A DNA stretch of 64,000 nucleotides from Flavobacteriales bacterium (GTDB lineage Bacteria > Bacteroidota > Bacteroidia > Flavobacteriales_F > PHOS-HE28). The number at the start of each line of letters is the position of its first letter. Positions within the stretch are counted from its first letter, which is position 1. The DNA is taken from NCBI GenBank assembly GCA_016715895.1, contig JADJXH010000004.1, positions 1,178,001 through 1,242,000 on the forward strand. Direction: 5' to 3'. The notes under the pieces were generated by a model that worked only from the letters and a program-made list of their open reading frames with translations, ran no database searches and was not told the origin of the DNA. Below are positions 50,204-59,395 of the stretch, piece after piece. Position numbers and translations under genes: made by a program.

Positions 50204-51139
50204 TCATTCGGTCATGTCGGCGGGCACGGCACCATGGGCGTGCACGGCGCGGATGAACACGTCGTGCATGCGCGGGATCTCCTCCTGCACGCCGTGCACC
50301 TCCACGGCGGGCAGCAGCTGGCGCAGGACGTGGTTCACGGTGGAGTCGTGCAGCAGGCGCACGCGGGCCGTGCTGTACTCCTCGCCCTCGGTGTGTTCCA
50401 GCAGCTCGCCGGTGAAGGAGAGGGCGTTGGCGAAGGCGACCTTGTTGCCGGTGTGCTCGATGCGGTAGGTGCGTGTGGCGAACTGCCGGCGGATGTCGCG
50501 CACGCGTCCGTCCAGCACCTTGCGGCTGCGGTCGATGAGGGCGATGTGGTCGCAGAGCTCCTCCACGCTGCCCATGTTGTGGGTGCTCAGCATCACGGTG
50601 GTGCCCTCGCCGCGCAGGCGCAGGATCTCCTGGCGGACGAGCTCGGCGTTGATGGGGTCGAAGCCGCTGAAGGGCTCGTCGAGGATGAGGAGCTTGGGTG
50701 CGTGCAGCACCGTGCTCACGAACTGCACCTTCTGGGCCATGCCCTTGCTGAGCTCCTCCACCTTCTTGTTCCACCAGGCGGTCATCTCCCAGCGCTCGAA
50801 CCATTCCTTGAGCCGCTTTCGGGCCTCGGCCTTGTGCAGGCCTTTGAGCTGGGCGAGGTAGAGGGCCTGTTCGCCCACCTTCATCTTCTTGTACAGGCCG
50901 CGCTCCTCGGGCAGGTACCCGATGTGGGTCACATCCGCCTGGGTCATGGGCCGGCCCTCCAACAGCACCTGTCCCGAATCCGGCGCGGTGATGCGGGTGA
51001 TGATGCGGATGAGCGAGGTCTTGCCCGCTCCATTGGGGCCCAGCAATCCGAAGATGCCGCCGGTGGGCACGGTGAGGGAGACGTCGTCCAGCGCGGTATG
51101 GGCGCCGTAGCGCTTCACGATGTGCTCACAGGTCAGCAT
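50204..51139 (-). CDS. ABC transporter ATPase (NatA-like)
   Basis: 311 residues: Walker A GPNGAGKTSL, Q-loop near TQADVTHIGYLPEERGLY, signature LSKGMAQKVQF, Walker B LLILDEPFSGFDPIN, H-loop STHNMGSVEEL and a C-terminal regulatory domain. The YLPEERGLY text is typical of NatA-type ATPases. Pairs with the permease 13 nt downstream. A reverse TATCTTCG box at 51169-51176, 29 nt before the start, is the likely promoter. Confidence 0.92.
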   Translation of the reverse strand: MLTCEHIVKRYGAHTALDDVSLTVPTGGIFGLLGPNGAGKTSLIRIITRITAPDSGQVLLEGRPMTQADVTHIGYLPEERGLYKKMKVGEQALYLAQLKGLHKAEARKRLKEWFERWEMTAWWNKKVEELSKGMAQKVQFVSTVLHAPKLLILDEPFSGFDPINAELVRQEILRLRGEGTTVMLSTHNMGSVEELCDHIALIDRSRKVLDGRVRDIRRQFATRTYRIEHTGNKVAFANALSFTGELLEHTEGEEYSTARVRLLHDSTVNHVLRQLLPAVEVHGVQEEIPRMHDVFIRAVHAHGAVPADMTE

Positions 51140-51232
51140 GGGTCGTGCGCCGGGGTTGGGTACGGCGACGAAGATAGCCGGGCCGTTCAGCGCGGACCGG
51201 GCGGCCCATGGAGACGGGCGGCCGCTCGTGGA

Positions 51233-52228
51233 TCAGGTGGTGGCCATGGCGCGGCGCAGTTCACGCATGGTGAGCATGCGCTGTTGCACCGGGTCCCACA
51301 CCTTCAGCCGCAGGCACTTCACCACGTCCCACGGCCAGAGGCTGGTGGTCTTGGCGTGCTGCAGCTCGGGGATCGCGGCATGCACCTCGGGCAGGCGGTA
51401 GAAGGGGATGCGCGGGTTGAGGTGGTGGATGTGGTGGTAGCCGATGTTGGCCAGGAACCAGCGCATCACCGGGCTCATCTTCATGTGGCTGCTGCTGTCC
51501 AGCGCGGCGCTGGCGTACGTCCAGCCCTCCTTGTCGGCGAAGGTGACGCCCGGGAAATTATGCTGGGCGTAGAACAGGTAGGCGCCCAGGCTCAGCACCA
51601 GCAGGAAGGGGAGCATGAAGCCGAAGAGGAAGCCGCTCCAGCCGGTGAAGAGCACCAGCACCACGGCGAAGGCCACATGCAGGATCAGCGCGATGATGCT
51701 GTCCCAGTGGCGGCCCGTGTTGTTCACCAGGCTGCGGATGCACATGCCGTAGAGGAACATGAAGATGTAACCGAAGGCGATGGTGAGCGGGTGCCGGATG
51801 AAGAGGTAGACACGCTGCTCGAACTTCGAGCTTGAGAGGAACTTTTCCGTGGTGACCACCGGGTAGCTGCCGATGCTGCTCGTGTAGAGCTTGCTGTTGT
51901 GGGCGTGGTGGTAGTTGTGGCTGCGCTCCCAGATGCTCACGGGGGCGAGCATGAACAGGCCGAAGAGGGTGAAGAAGCCCTTGGCCAGATGGGACTTCTG
52001 CAGGATGGCGTGGTGCAGGTAGTCGTGATAGATCACGAACAGCCGGCCGAGGGTGAGGGCCACGAGCAGGCTGCCGAGCGCCCGGCTCCACCAGGGGTCG
52101 GTGCCGAACACCACCGTATAGCCTGCGGCCAGCACCACCAGGCTCGTGAACACATGCCACCAGCTCTTCCACCGGATCTCGTGTGCGAAGGGGCGGGTGG
52201 CCAGGATGAGGTCCTTTCCGTCGCGCAT
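51233..52228 (-). CDS. Fatty-acid desaturase
   Basis: Membrane di-iron desaturase. 331 residues with membrane segments and the three His boxes: HDYLHH at 68-73, HNYHH at 104-108, and HHIHH near 265 in IGYHHIHHLNPRIPFYRL. The last feature is typical of acyl-lipid desaturases of the FA_desaturase group; carotenoid ketolase-type enzymes cannot be fully excluded. The ATG at 52228 is 5 nt from an exact TAnnTTTG box. Confidence 0.9.
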   Translation of the reverse strand: MRDGKDLILATRPFAHEIRWKSWWHVFTSLVVLAAGYTVVFGTDPWWSRALGSLLVALTLGRLFVIYHDYLHHAILQKSHLAKGFFTLFGLFMLAPVSIWERSHNYHHAHNSKLYTSSIGSYPVVTTEKFLSSSKFEQRVYLFIRHPLTIAFGYIFMFLYGMCIRSLVNNTGRHWDSIIALILHVAFAVVLVLFTGWSGFLFGFMLPFLLVLSLGAYLFYAQHNFPGVTFADKEGWTYASAALDSSSHMKMSPVMRWFLANIGYHHIHHLNPRIPFYRLPEVHAAIPELQHAKTTSLWPWDVVKCLRLKVWDPVQQRMLTMRELRRAMATT

Positions 52229-52233
52229 GGGAA

Positions 52234-52241
52234 CAAAAATA
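52234..52241 (-). promoter_or_regulatory. -7 box abutting the desaturase gene, probable leaderless start
   Basis: Reverse strand TATTTTTG, exact match to TAnnTTTG, 5 nt before the start codon. Confidence 0.6.
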
Positions 52242-52273
52242 GCCCTCCGGGGCGAGTTGCCGTCGGTCGATCG

Positions 52274-53146
52274 TCAGTCGGCCGGCCGCTTGTGTTTCCA
52301 ACGGCGGTGGGACCAGAGCCAGATGGCGGGCCTGCGGCGGATGTCCTGCTCCAGCCGGCGGGTGTGGGCATCGCTGATGAAGCCCTCCGGGGTGGCCCCG
52401 GGGTCGGGCACCAGGTCCTCGAAGCGCATCACGTAGCGGCCCCGGGCCTCCCGGTCGATCCCGCAGTACACCACCGGCCGCCCCAGCTTCTGGGCGATCT
52501 TCTCCGTACCCCAGAACACCGGGGTGTCCTGGTTCAGGAAGGTGGTCCAATAGGCGCGTTCGGGCGGGGGGGTCTGGTCGGCGATGAAGGCCGTGGCGGT
52601 CACCTGGTGCCGGTCCCGCACCATGCACTTCAAGGTGTCGGACATGGGGTAAAGCCCGTTCCCGAGCCGGGTGCGCATGTGCACGATCAAGCGGTCGAAA
52701 TGCGGGTTCTGCAAGGGATGGTAGATCACGTTCAGGCGGTGCAGGCCGATCTGGCTGAAGCGCGCACCACCCAGTTCCCAGTTGCCCCAGTGGCCCATCA
52801 CGATGATGATGCTCCGCCCCGCCTCGTGGTGCCGCCGCAGCACCTCCTCGCCCTCGGTGCGCACCAGCCGGTTCACCTGCTCCGGGGTGATGGTCAGGGT
52901 CTTCAGGGTCTCCAGCGTCAGGTCGCAGAACCAGCGGTAGAAATCGCGCTCGATGCGGGCCCGGGCGGTTCCATCCAGTTCGGGGAAGCTGTTGCGCAGG
53001 TTGGTGCGCACCACGGCGCGCCGATAGCGCAACAGGTGGAAGAGCAGCACAAAGACGCCGTCGCTCAGCAGGTAGAGCAGGGGCATGGGCAGCCACGCCA
53101 CGGCGTAGATCAGCGGCAGTGCCAGGTAGTAGCCGAGGGCGCCCAC
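52274..53146 (-). CDS. Lysophospholipid / lipid A acyltransferase, LpxL (HtrB) type
   Basis: 290 residues. An N-terminal hydrophobic region (LALPLIYAVAWLPMPLLYLL), RTNLRNSFPELD, the catalytic HWGNWE motif (H119-E124) and FLNQDTPVFWG..KIAQKLGRPVVY mark it as a lauroyl/myristoyl-type lipid A late acyltransferase. It likely finishes lipid A acylation at the inner membrane. The start is a GTG at 53146, 4 nt from a GATCTTCG box; an ATG start is not present nearby in frame. Confidence 0.9.
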   Translation of the reverse strand: MGALGYYLALPLIYAVAWLPMPLLYLLSDGVFVLLFHLLRYRRAVVRTNLRNSFPELDGTARARIERDFYRWFCDLTLETLKTLTITPEQVNRLVRTEGEEVLRRHHEAGRSIIIVMGHWGNWELGGARFSQIGLHRLNVIYHPLQNPHFDRLIVHMRTRLGNGLYPMSDTLKCMVRDRHQVTATAFIADQTPPPERAYWTTFLNQDTPVFWGTEKIAQKLGRPVVYCGIDREARGRYVMRFEDLVPDPGATPEGFISDAHTRRLEQDIRRRPAIWLWSHRRWKHKRPAD

Positions 53147-53150
53147 GGTG

Positions 53151-53158
53151 CGAAGATC
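53151..53158 (-). promoter_or_regulatory. -7-like box abutting the LpxL-type gene
   Basis: Reverse strand GATCTTCG, two mismatches to TAnnTTTG, 4 nt before the GTG start; the spacing matches the other short-leader genes. Confidence 0.35.
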
Positions 53159-53215
53159 GGTGCGGGTGGCTGCGGTCGTGGCAACCCTCGGCTATCTTGG
53201 CGTCTTCAGGACATC

Positions 53216-55429
53216 ATGCATCGTCTGATTCTGCTTGCTGCGTTGGCGACCCCTGGTCTGGCCCGCGCCGTCACGATCGTCGCGGGTTCTGTTCACCAGC
53301 CCACCTGCGGCAGCCCGAGCGGTTCCATCGATGTCTGGGTCTATGGGGGAACGGCCCCATACAGCTACGCCTGGAGCGACGGTCCCACCACCGAGGACCG
53401 CACCGGTCTGACGGCCGGTACCTACACGTTGACCGTGACGGATGCGTTGATGGACACCGATACGGAGGTGTTCACGCTCGTCGATCAGCCTGATCTGGGG
53501 TGGATCGCAGAGTCCTACCAGATCGATGGCGTGCCCTACCTGCCCTGCCCGGGCCAGGCGAACGGGCGCATCACGCTGCCCTTGTACGCGAACCCGCTCA
53601 GCAGCTGGTATGAAGGGTACCCTGGTGTACCGCCCTACTCGGTATACCTGGCCGTGAACGGCGATCCGGTGTTCGAGGCGGGTACGGATGCGGCCGGCAA
53701 TCCTTGGTATGACGGGCTTGCGGTGGGGGATGAAGTGGAGATCCAGGTCTGGGACAGCGACGGCTGTCAGGGATATGGCAACAGCACCATCCAGGGGCCC
53801 GTGCCGGGCGCCGCGGTGTTGGACCATGTGGTGGATGCCTGTGCGGGCGGGGCCAACGGGGTGGCCGTGTTCCAGGTCGATCCCCAGGCAGGTGGCTATC
53901 TCGGTCGATTGCGGATCTACGACCAGCAAATGAACCTGTTGGTGGATGAAGCTTTGGGACAGAGCCCGATGCAGGTGACCGGCCTGGCACCTGGGACCTA
54001 CATACCGGAGATCGTGTACACGATCAACCCGCTGAACTGTCCGGGTGAGCTCCTGCCATCGTTCGTGGTGGGCGACCTGGGCCCCAACTGCGGCCTGCTT
54101 TCCGGCAGCCTCTTCATCGACAACGACCAGGATTGCCTGCAGGATGGAAGTGAGGTGGGCGTGCCGTACCGGGTGTTGGAGGTGCAGCCGGGTCCGGAGT
54201 ACGCCATTACGGACCACGATGGACGGTTCGCGCGCAACCTGCCCAACGGAGCGTACACCGTGCTCCCCCAGGGGACCGGTGTGGACCTGGTCCCCCTCTG
54301 CCCGGCCGTTCAGCCGGTCCCCTTCACCGTGGCCACCGATACGGTGTCGCTGGACCTGGCGGACAGCAGCCTGGTGTCCCTTGATGTGGAGGCCTATTCG
54401 TGGGCCGGTGCCGCGCGACCCGGCTTCGTGCATCTCGTGCACCTGTCCGCCCGCAACCACAGTACGCAGCTCGCCGGCCCGCTCACCCTGGTCCTGACCC
54501 ATGATCCGGTGATGACCTTTGTTTCCGCCGTGCCGCCTCCATCCACCGTGAACGGGAACGTGCTGGAGTGGTCGGTGCCCTCGCTCGCCGCCCTGAGCTG
54601 GTTCAGCGCGAGCGTGCAGCTGCAGGTACCGCCCGACCCGCTGTTGATCGGGCAGCCCTACACGCATCAAGTGACGGTGGATCAGCAGGTGCCGGATGCC
54701 GATCCGGCCAACGATGCCGATGTGGTCGCGGACATCATCACCGGAAGCTACGACCCGAACGACAAGGCGGCCTTCACCAGCTCGGGCACCAGCGAGCAGC
54801 ACTACCTGATCGACGCGGACACGCACATCGACTACCGCATCCGCTTCCAGAACACCGGCACCGACACGGCCTTCACCGTGGTCATCACGGACACGATCGA
54901 CGCGTCGCTCGATCTATCGACCTTCGTGCAGGGCCTGGCGTCGCACCCGTTCTCGGTGAGCTTCAAGCCGCATCGGGTGGTGGAGTGGCGCTTCGCGAAC
55001 ATCCTGCTGCCGGACAGCGGCACCAACGAGCCGGCCAGCCACGGCCTGGTCACCTTCCGCATCACGCCCCATCTGCCTGTGACGCCCGGCACGGAACTGC
55101 GCAACAACGCGGACATCTTCTTCGACTTCAATCCGCCCATACGCACCAACGATGCGTTGCTGGTGGCGGAGTTCAGCACCGGTCTTCCGGCCGCGATGGA
55201 GGAGGCCCTCGGGGTGTTCCCGGTGCCGGCCGACGAGCGCATCACCGTGGTCCCGCCATTGGGGCGGGTCGTGGCCCAGCTGCAGGTGATCGCGGCGGAT
55301 GGCCGGACGGTGATGCAGGGCGGTCCATCCCCTGAGGTGGACGTCCGCGCCTTGCGGCCCGGGGCCTATGTGGTGATGGTGCGCACGACGGATGGAGGGC
55401 TCTGGCGCACCCGGTTCAGCAAGCGGTGA
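53216..55429 (+). CDS. Large secreted T9SS cargo protein with SprB-like and DUF7619-like domains
   Basis: 737 residues. Signal peptide 1-18 (ends LARA). An SprB-type repeat follows (HQPTCGSPSGSIDVWVYGGT at about 26-45, SYAWSDGPTTEDRTGLTAGT). The C-terminal half has the SYDPNDKAAF start of the DUF7619-like domain and FRITPHLPVTPGTELRNNAD..FDFNPPIRTN. The end is a type A sorting domain (ALGVFPVPADERITVVP; LRPGAYVVMVRTTDG). Likely exported by T9SS to the surface, as an adhesin or matrix protein. A TATCTTGG sequence at 53193-53200 lies 15 nt upstream. Confidence 0.85.
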   Translation: MHRLILLAALATPGLARAVTIVAGSVHQPTCGSPSGSIDVWVYGGTAPYSYAWSDGPTTEDRTGLTAGTYTLTVTDALMDTDTEVFTLVDQPDLGWIAESYQIDGVPYLPCPGQANGRITLPLYANPLSSWYEGYPGVPPYSVYLAVNGDPVFEAGTDAAGNPWYDGLAVGDEVEIQVWDSDGCQGYGNSTIQGPVPGAAVLDHVVDACAGGANGVAVFQVDPQAGGYLGRLRIYDQQMNLLVDEALGQSPMQVTGLAPGTYIPEIVYTINPLNCPGELLPSFVVGDLGPNCGLLSGSLFIDNDQDCLQDGSEVGVPYRVLEVQPGPEYAITDHDGRFARNLPNGAYTVLPQGTGVDLVPLCPAVQPVPFTVATDTVSLDLADSSLVSLDVEAYSWAGAARPGFVHLVHLSARNHSTQLAGPLTLVLTHDPVMTFVSAVPPPSTVNGNVLEWSVPSLAALSWFSASVQLQVPPDPLLIGQPYTHQVTVDQQVPDADPANDADVVADIITGSYDPNDKAAFTSSGTSEQHYLIDADTHIDYRIRFQNTGTDTAFTVVITDTIDASLDLSTFVQGLASHPFSVSFKPHRVVEWRFANILLPDSGTNEPASHGLVTFRITPHLPVTPGTELRNNADIFFDFNPPIRTNDALLVAEFSTGLPAAMEEALGVFPVPADERITVVPPLGRVVAQLQVIAADGRTVMQGGPSPEVDVRALRPGAYVVMVRTTDGGLWRTRFSKR

Positions 55430-55448
55430 CCACCCGGTCGATCCGACC

Positions 55449-56291
55449 TCAATACTTCACCCAGCGCACCTGCCCGACGCGGCCGTCGGCTGAACGCACG
55501 CGCGCCAGATAGAGCCCCGGGGGAAGCGTGGACACATCCACCATCATGGGCATGCCGGATGACGTTCCGGCCGGGAGCGGCATCCGCCGACCCTGCACGT
55601 CCACCACCTCCACCGCCACGGGCACACCACCCTCCACGTTCAGGTACACGGTACCCTCGGCCGGGTTGGGGAAGACGCTGGCGTGAAGGCCATTGCGTTC
55701 CTCGAGCCCGGTGGACGTGTTCAGGTCGAAGCCGATGTCCTGCCAGGTGGTGCTGGTGGTGTTGCCCGTCACATCGGTGGGGTTCAGCGAATACAGCTTC
55801 CGGTCGGTGTTGGTGGTGCCGTAACAGCCGAAGTTGGTCGTGGTGCTGTTGGTGAAGTGGATGTCCACGATCAGGGTCTGTGCGGGGTCGAAGAGGAAGG
55901 GCGTTTGCATGGGGATCACGAACCAGTCGCCCGTGGTGCCCGGCGGGATGTCGAAGGTGGCGAGCTGGAGCACGGTGTCCAGCCCGGTGAAGAAGGTGTT
56001 GCCCCCGCTGAACGTGGTGGCCGTGGTCTGACCCATGCGCACGAGCAGGGCGCCGAGGGTGTTGCCATTGGCCACGCCGGTGGTGCCGTAGCGGTAGTAG
56101 AGCCGGGTGATCTCGCCCGCCACGGCGTTCGTGAGGTCGCCGGGCAGGTAGAGGCTTTGGGTGTGCGGAGCGGTGCCCACGTTACCCAGCAGGAAGGTGC
56201 TGTTGCTGGTGCCACAGCACTTCTGCACGGCTTGGGCGTGCGCGTGGATGAGGCTGGCTGCGGCGAGGGCCAGGGTCAGGGTCCGGAGCAT
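55449..56291 (-). CDS. Secreted T9SS cargo protein
   Basis: 280 residues: signal peptide 1-20 (ends IHAHAQ), a Thr/Asn/Gly-rich strand domain (FLLGNVGTAPHTQSLYLPGD; TLIVDIHFTNSTTTNFGCYG) and a type A sorting domain (ASVFPNPAEGTVYLNV; LPPGLYLARVRSADGR) that ends VRWVKY. No enzymatic motif is seen. The unnamed first domain resembles those annotated only as hypothetical in Bacteroidota. Convergent with the large T9SS gene. Confidence 0.85.
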   Translation of the reverse strand: MLRTLTLALAAASLIHAHAQAVQKCCGTSNSTFLLGNVGTAPHTQSLYLPGDLTNAVAGEITRLYYRYGTTGVANGNTLGALLVRMGQTTATTFSGGNTFFTGLDTVLQLATFDIPPGTTGDWFVIPMQTPFLFDPAQTLIVDIHFTNSTTTNFGCYGTTNTDRKLYSLNPTDVTGNTTSTTWQDIGFDLNTSTGLEERNGLHASVFPNPAEGTVYLNVEGGVPVAVEVVDVQGRRMPLPAGTSSGMPMMVDVSTLPPGLYLARVRSADGRVGQVRWVKY

Positions 56292-56355
56292 CGGCAGGAG
56301 GGTTGTTCCGCCAAGGTAGCGGATCCCGCACGCGTGCTTCGGGCCCCGGGCCGGC

Positions 56356-56748
56356 TCAGAGCTTCTTGATCTCCTTCTCGGTGACCCACTTGTCGCCGAA
56401 AAGGCTGTTGTCGAACTTGATGTGGTACTTGTTCTCGCCCACCTCGATCACGGTGGCGGGCTCGGGCACCATGCCGTACTCCACCTCCACCTTGTCGCCC
56501 ACCTTGAACTTGGTGAGCGCGCCGGACGGAGCTTCGGTGGCGCCGCCCTTGAGGCGGTCGGGGCCCACCCACTCGTTGAAGGTCTCGCTCCAGCCATCAT
56601 AGCTCACGAAGTACTGGCCGTCCTTCACCTCCAGCACCTTGCCCGGATACCAGGCGCCGGCGGATTCGATCTGCACCTTGTCGCCGGCCCGCTGGGCGAT
56701 GGCGCCGAGGCTGGACAGCAGGAAGAGGAGGGGAAGCAGGGTACGCAT
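56356..56748 (-). CDS. Exported protein with two Tudor/agenet-like domains
   Basis: 130 residues. Signal peptide 1-19 (MRTLLPLLFLLSSLGAIAQ). Two small barrels follow: GDKVQIESAGAWYPGKVLEV..YFVSYDGWSETFNEWV and GDKVEVEYGMVPEPATVIEV..YHIKFDNSL. The first has the W-Y-x-G-K-V and Y-D-G-W..E-W pattern of Tudor-knot/chromo-barrel domains, which in eukaryotes bind modified histones; secreted bacterial versions are of unknown function. Start at 56748 fits the signal peptide. Confidence 0.75.
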   Translation of the reverse strand: MRTLLPLLFLLSSLGAIAQRAGDKVQIESAGAWYPGKVLEVKDGQYFVSYDGWSETFNEWVGPDRLKGGATEAPSGALTKFKVGDKVEVEYGMVPEPATVIEVGENKYHIKFDNSLFGDKWVTEKEIKKL

Positions 56749-56839
56749 GGGATGGAGGCTGTTCGGGTTACGAGGTCCTAATGTAGTGTGGGGCCGGGCG
56801 CACAGGACAAGCGTCATGCCAAAGCCCGGAAAGCGCGCC

Positions 56840-56847
56840 TTACTTTG
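56840..56847 (+). promoter_or_regulatory. -7 box abutting mlaE, probable leaderless start
   Basis: TTACTTTG, identical to the hldD box, ends 5 nt before the ATG at 56853. Confidence 0.5.
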
Positions 56848-56852
56848 TTGAC

Positions 56853-57623
56853 ATGGCCGAACGGAACGGGTTCCACGCGCTGGCGGTGGAGGCGGGCGAG
56901 CTGGCCGGCTTCGCCGGACGCTTCTTCCGCAACGCCTTCCACGCGCGGTTCGAGTGGCGTGAACTGATGCGGCAGGCCGCGATCAACGGCTATCAGTCCC
57001 TGCCGTTGGTGGGCATCACGGCCTTCATCATGGGGCTGGTGCTCACCGTGCAGAGCCGGCCCACGCTGGCGCGCTTCGGGGCGGAGAGCATGCTGCCGGC
57101 CATGGTGGCCATCAGCGTGGTGCGCGAGATCGCCCCGGTGATCACCGCGCTGATCTGCGCGGGCAAGATCGGCAGCAGCATGGGGGCCGAGCTGGGCAGC
57201 ATGAAGGTCACCGAGCAGATCGACGCCATGGAGGTGAGCGGCACCAACCCCTTCCGCTACCTGGCGGTCACCCGCATCTGGAGCACCACGCTGATGCTGC
57301 CGGTGCTGGTGGTGCTGGCGGACGCCATCGCCATCTGGGCCAGCTGGGTGGGCGTCAACATCCGCGACACGGTGAGCTGGCCGCTGTTCTACCGCCAGGT
57401 GTTCGATTCGCTCGAGTACGGCGACTTCCTGCCCGCCTTCGCCAAGAGCTACCTCTTCGGCTTCGCCATCGGGGTCGTGGGTTGCTTCAAGGGCTTCACC
57501 ACGGCCAAGGGCACCGAGGGGGTGGGCCGCAGCGCGCACAGCGCGGTGGTGGTGGCCAGCCTGCTCATCTTCATCCTGGACCTCATCGCCGTGCAGATCA
57601 CCGACCTGCTCGGGCTCACCTGA
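56853..57623 (+). CDS. mlaE: MlaE-family ABC transporter permease
   Basis: Inner-membrane permease of the Mla-type phospholipid transport system. 256 residues with about five helices. Seen: INGYQSLPLVGITAFIMGLV, the VVREIAPVITALICAGKIG and ELGSMKVTEQIDAMEVSGTN core that is the MlaE signature, and FGFAIGVVGCFKGFTTAKGTEGVG. It overlaps the ATPase gene by one base (TGATG). Confidence 0.93.
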   Translation: MAERNGFHALAVEAGELAGFAGRFFRNAFHARFEWRELMRQAAINGYQSLPLVGITAFIMGLVLTVQSRPTLARFGAESMLPAMVAISVVREIAPVITALICAGKIGSSMGAELGSMKVTEQIDAMEVSGTNPFRYLAVTRIWSTTLMLPVLVVLADAIAIWASWVGVNIRDTVSWPLFYRQVFDSLEYGDFLPAFAKSYLFGFAIGVVGCFKGFTTAKGTEGVGRSAHSAVVVASLLIFILDLIAVQITDLLGLT

Positions 57624-58384
57624 TGGCCGCCACCGACACCCCGCCCGCCGCCGAGCGCGTGATCGCCGTGCGCGACCTGCAGGTCGCCTTCGGCGCCAAC
57701 AAGGTGCTGCGCGGCTTCGACCTCGACCTGTTCCGTGGCGAGAACGTGATGGTGCTCGGCAAGAGCGGCAGCGGCAAGAGCGTGCTCATCAAGTGCATCG
57801 TGCGGCTCCTGATCCCCGATGCCGGCCGCATCGAGGTCCTCGGACAGGATGTGCTGGCGCTCGACCAGGAGCAGCTGGACCACCTGCGCGTGCGCATCGG
57901 ATTCCTGTTCCAGAGCAGCGCGCTGTACGACAGCATGACGGTGCAGGAGAACCTGGAGTTCCCGCTCCGGCGCCACTGGCTGGCCACCTCGCGCGCGGCC
58001 ACCGAGGCGTTGGTGGACGAGGTGCTCACCGCCGTGGGCCTGGCGCACACCCGCGCCATGTACCCCAGCGAGCTCAGCGGCGGCATGAAGCGGCGCATCG
58101 GCCTGGCACGCACCCTCATCCTCAAGCCGGAGATCGTGCTCTACGATGAGCCCACCACCGGCCTGGACCCGATCACCGGGCGCGAGATCGTGGAGCTCAT
58201 CCTGCAGCTCCAGCGGCAGTACAACACCAGCAGCATCATCATCTCGCACGACCTCAACGTGGCCAAGCTCGCCGCCAACCGCATCGCGCTGTTGCACGAG
58301 GGCCGCAACCGCGTCGAGGGTTCATACACCGACTTCCTGGCCAGCGACGATCCCGTCGTCAAGGAGTTCTTCATCTTCATGTGA
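57623..58384 (+). CDS. mlaF: Mla-type ABC transporter ATPase
   Basis: ATPase of the same lipid transport system. 253 residues: Walker A GKSGSGKSVL, Q-loop FLFQSSALYDS, signature ELSGGMKRRIGLAR, Walker B IVLYDEPTTGLDP, H-loop ISHDL. The FLFQSxALYDSMTVxEN text is typical of MlaF. It starts on the mlaE stop (TGATG) and is followed after 3 nt by the MCE gene. Confidence 0.93.
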   Translation: MAATDTPPAAERVIAVRDLQVAFGANKVLRGFDLDLFRGENVMVLGKSGSGKSVLIKCIVRLLIPDAGRIEVLGQDVLALDQEQLDHLRVRIGFLFQSSALYDSMTVQENLEFPLRRHWLATSRAATEALVDEVLTAVGLAHTRAMYPSELSGGMKRRIGLARTLILKPEIVLYDEPTTGLDPITGREIVELILQLQRQYNTSSIIISHDLNVAKLAANRIALLHEGRNRVEGSYTDFLASDDPVVKEFFIFM

Positions 58385-58387
58385 GCC

Positions 58388-59371
58388 ATGCCCAGAACCT
58401 CCGAACAGTCCCTTCGTCTTGGTCTATTCGTTCTTGCCGGCACCGCGGTGCTCGTCATCGGCCTCTACCTGCTGGGCAGCAAGCGCGACCTGTTCAGCCG
58501 CACCATCACGGTGGAGGCCGTGTTCCAGCAGGTGGGCGGTCTGCGGCCGGGCAACAACGTGCGCTACATGGGCATCAACGTGGGCACGGTGAAGGACATC
58601 GCCATCACCAGTGACACCACGGTGCGCGTTCGCCTGGCGATCCGTGAGGAGGCGGCCGGGCACATCCGCAGCAACGCCGTGGCCACCGTGGGCACCGACG
58701 GCCTCATGGGCAACCGGCTGGTGAACCTGGCACCAGGGGAGGGGGAGGGTGCCCCGCTGGCGGAGGATGTCGTGCTGCCGAGCAGCGTGCCGCTGGACAC
58801 CGACCTGATGCTGCGCACGTTGGACCGCACCAACGCCAACCTGGCCGCCATCACCGACGATGTGCGGGAGCTGGCCGCCCGCCTCAACACCAAGGGCAAC
58901 GCGGTGGACCTGCTGGCGGACACGGTGCTGGCGCACGACCTGGGCGCCGCGCTGCGCGAGATCCGCATCGCGGCCGGGCATGCGCGCGCGGCCACCGCGG
59001 GCATCGACGCGCTGATGGGCGACGTGCGCGAGGGCAAGGGCGTGCTCGGCACCCTGGTGGGCGACCCGGCCAGCGAACAGCAGGTGCGGGGCCTGCTGGG
59101 CAACCTGCGGCAGGTGAGCGACTCCCTGCATGCGGCCACCGAGGGCATCAACCGCTTCGCGGAGGCGTTGAACACACCCGGCGGCATGGCGCACACCTTG
59201 ACCGCCGACACGCTGCTGACGCTCGACCTGAGGCGGACGCTTTCACGCCTGGACACCGGTTCGGCCCTGCTCAACGAGGACCTGCGGGCGCTGCAGCGCA
59301 ACTGGTTCTTCCGCGGCTACTTCAAGGACAAGGAGAAGGTGCTGAAGCGCGGCACGCGGACGAGGCCGTGA
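58388..59371 (+). CDS. mlaD: MCE-family lipid-binding protein (MlaD-like)
   Basis: 327 residues: one N-terminal membrane anchor (LGLFVLAGTAVLVIGLYLLG, about 11-30), an MCE domain (ITVEAVFQQVGGLRPGNNVRYMGINVG, about 40-115) and a long helical C-terminal part rich in Ala and Leu with coiled-coil character. In Bacteroidota this single-MCE architecture with a helical tail is usual. It binds lipid in the periplasm for the MlaEF pump. No MlaB, MlaC or MlaA gene is adjacent. Confidence 0.9.
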   Translation: MPRTSEQSLRLGLFVLAGTAVLVIGLYLLGSKRDLFSRTITVEAVFQQVGGLRPGNNVRYMGINVGTVKDIAITSDTTVRVRLAIREEAAGHIRSNAVATVGTDGLMGNRLVNLAPGEGEGAPLAEDVVLPSSVPLDTDLMLRTLDRTNANLAAITDDVRELAARLNTKGNAVDLLADTVLAHDLGAALREIRIAAGHARAATAGIDALMGDVREGKGVLGTLVGDPASEQQVRGLLGNLRQVSDSLHAATEGINRFAEALNTPGGMAHTLTADTLLTLDLRRTLSRLDTGSALLNEDLRALQRNWFFRGYFKDKEKVLKRGTRTRP

Positions 59372-59395
59372 GGACAGCACCTGTTGTGCGCAAGC

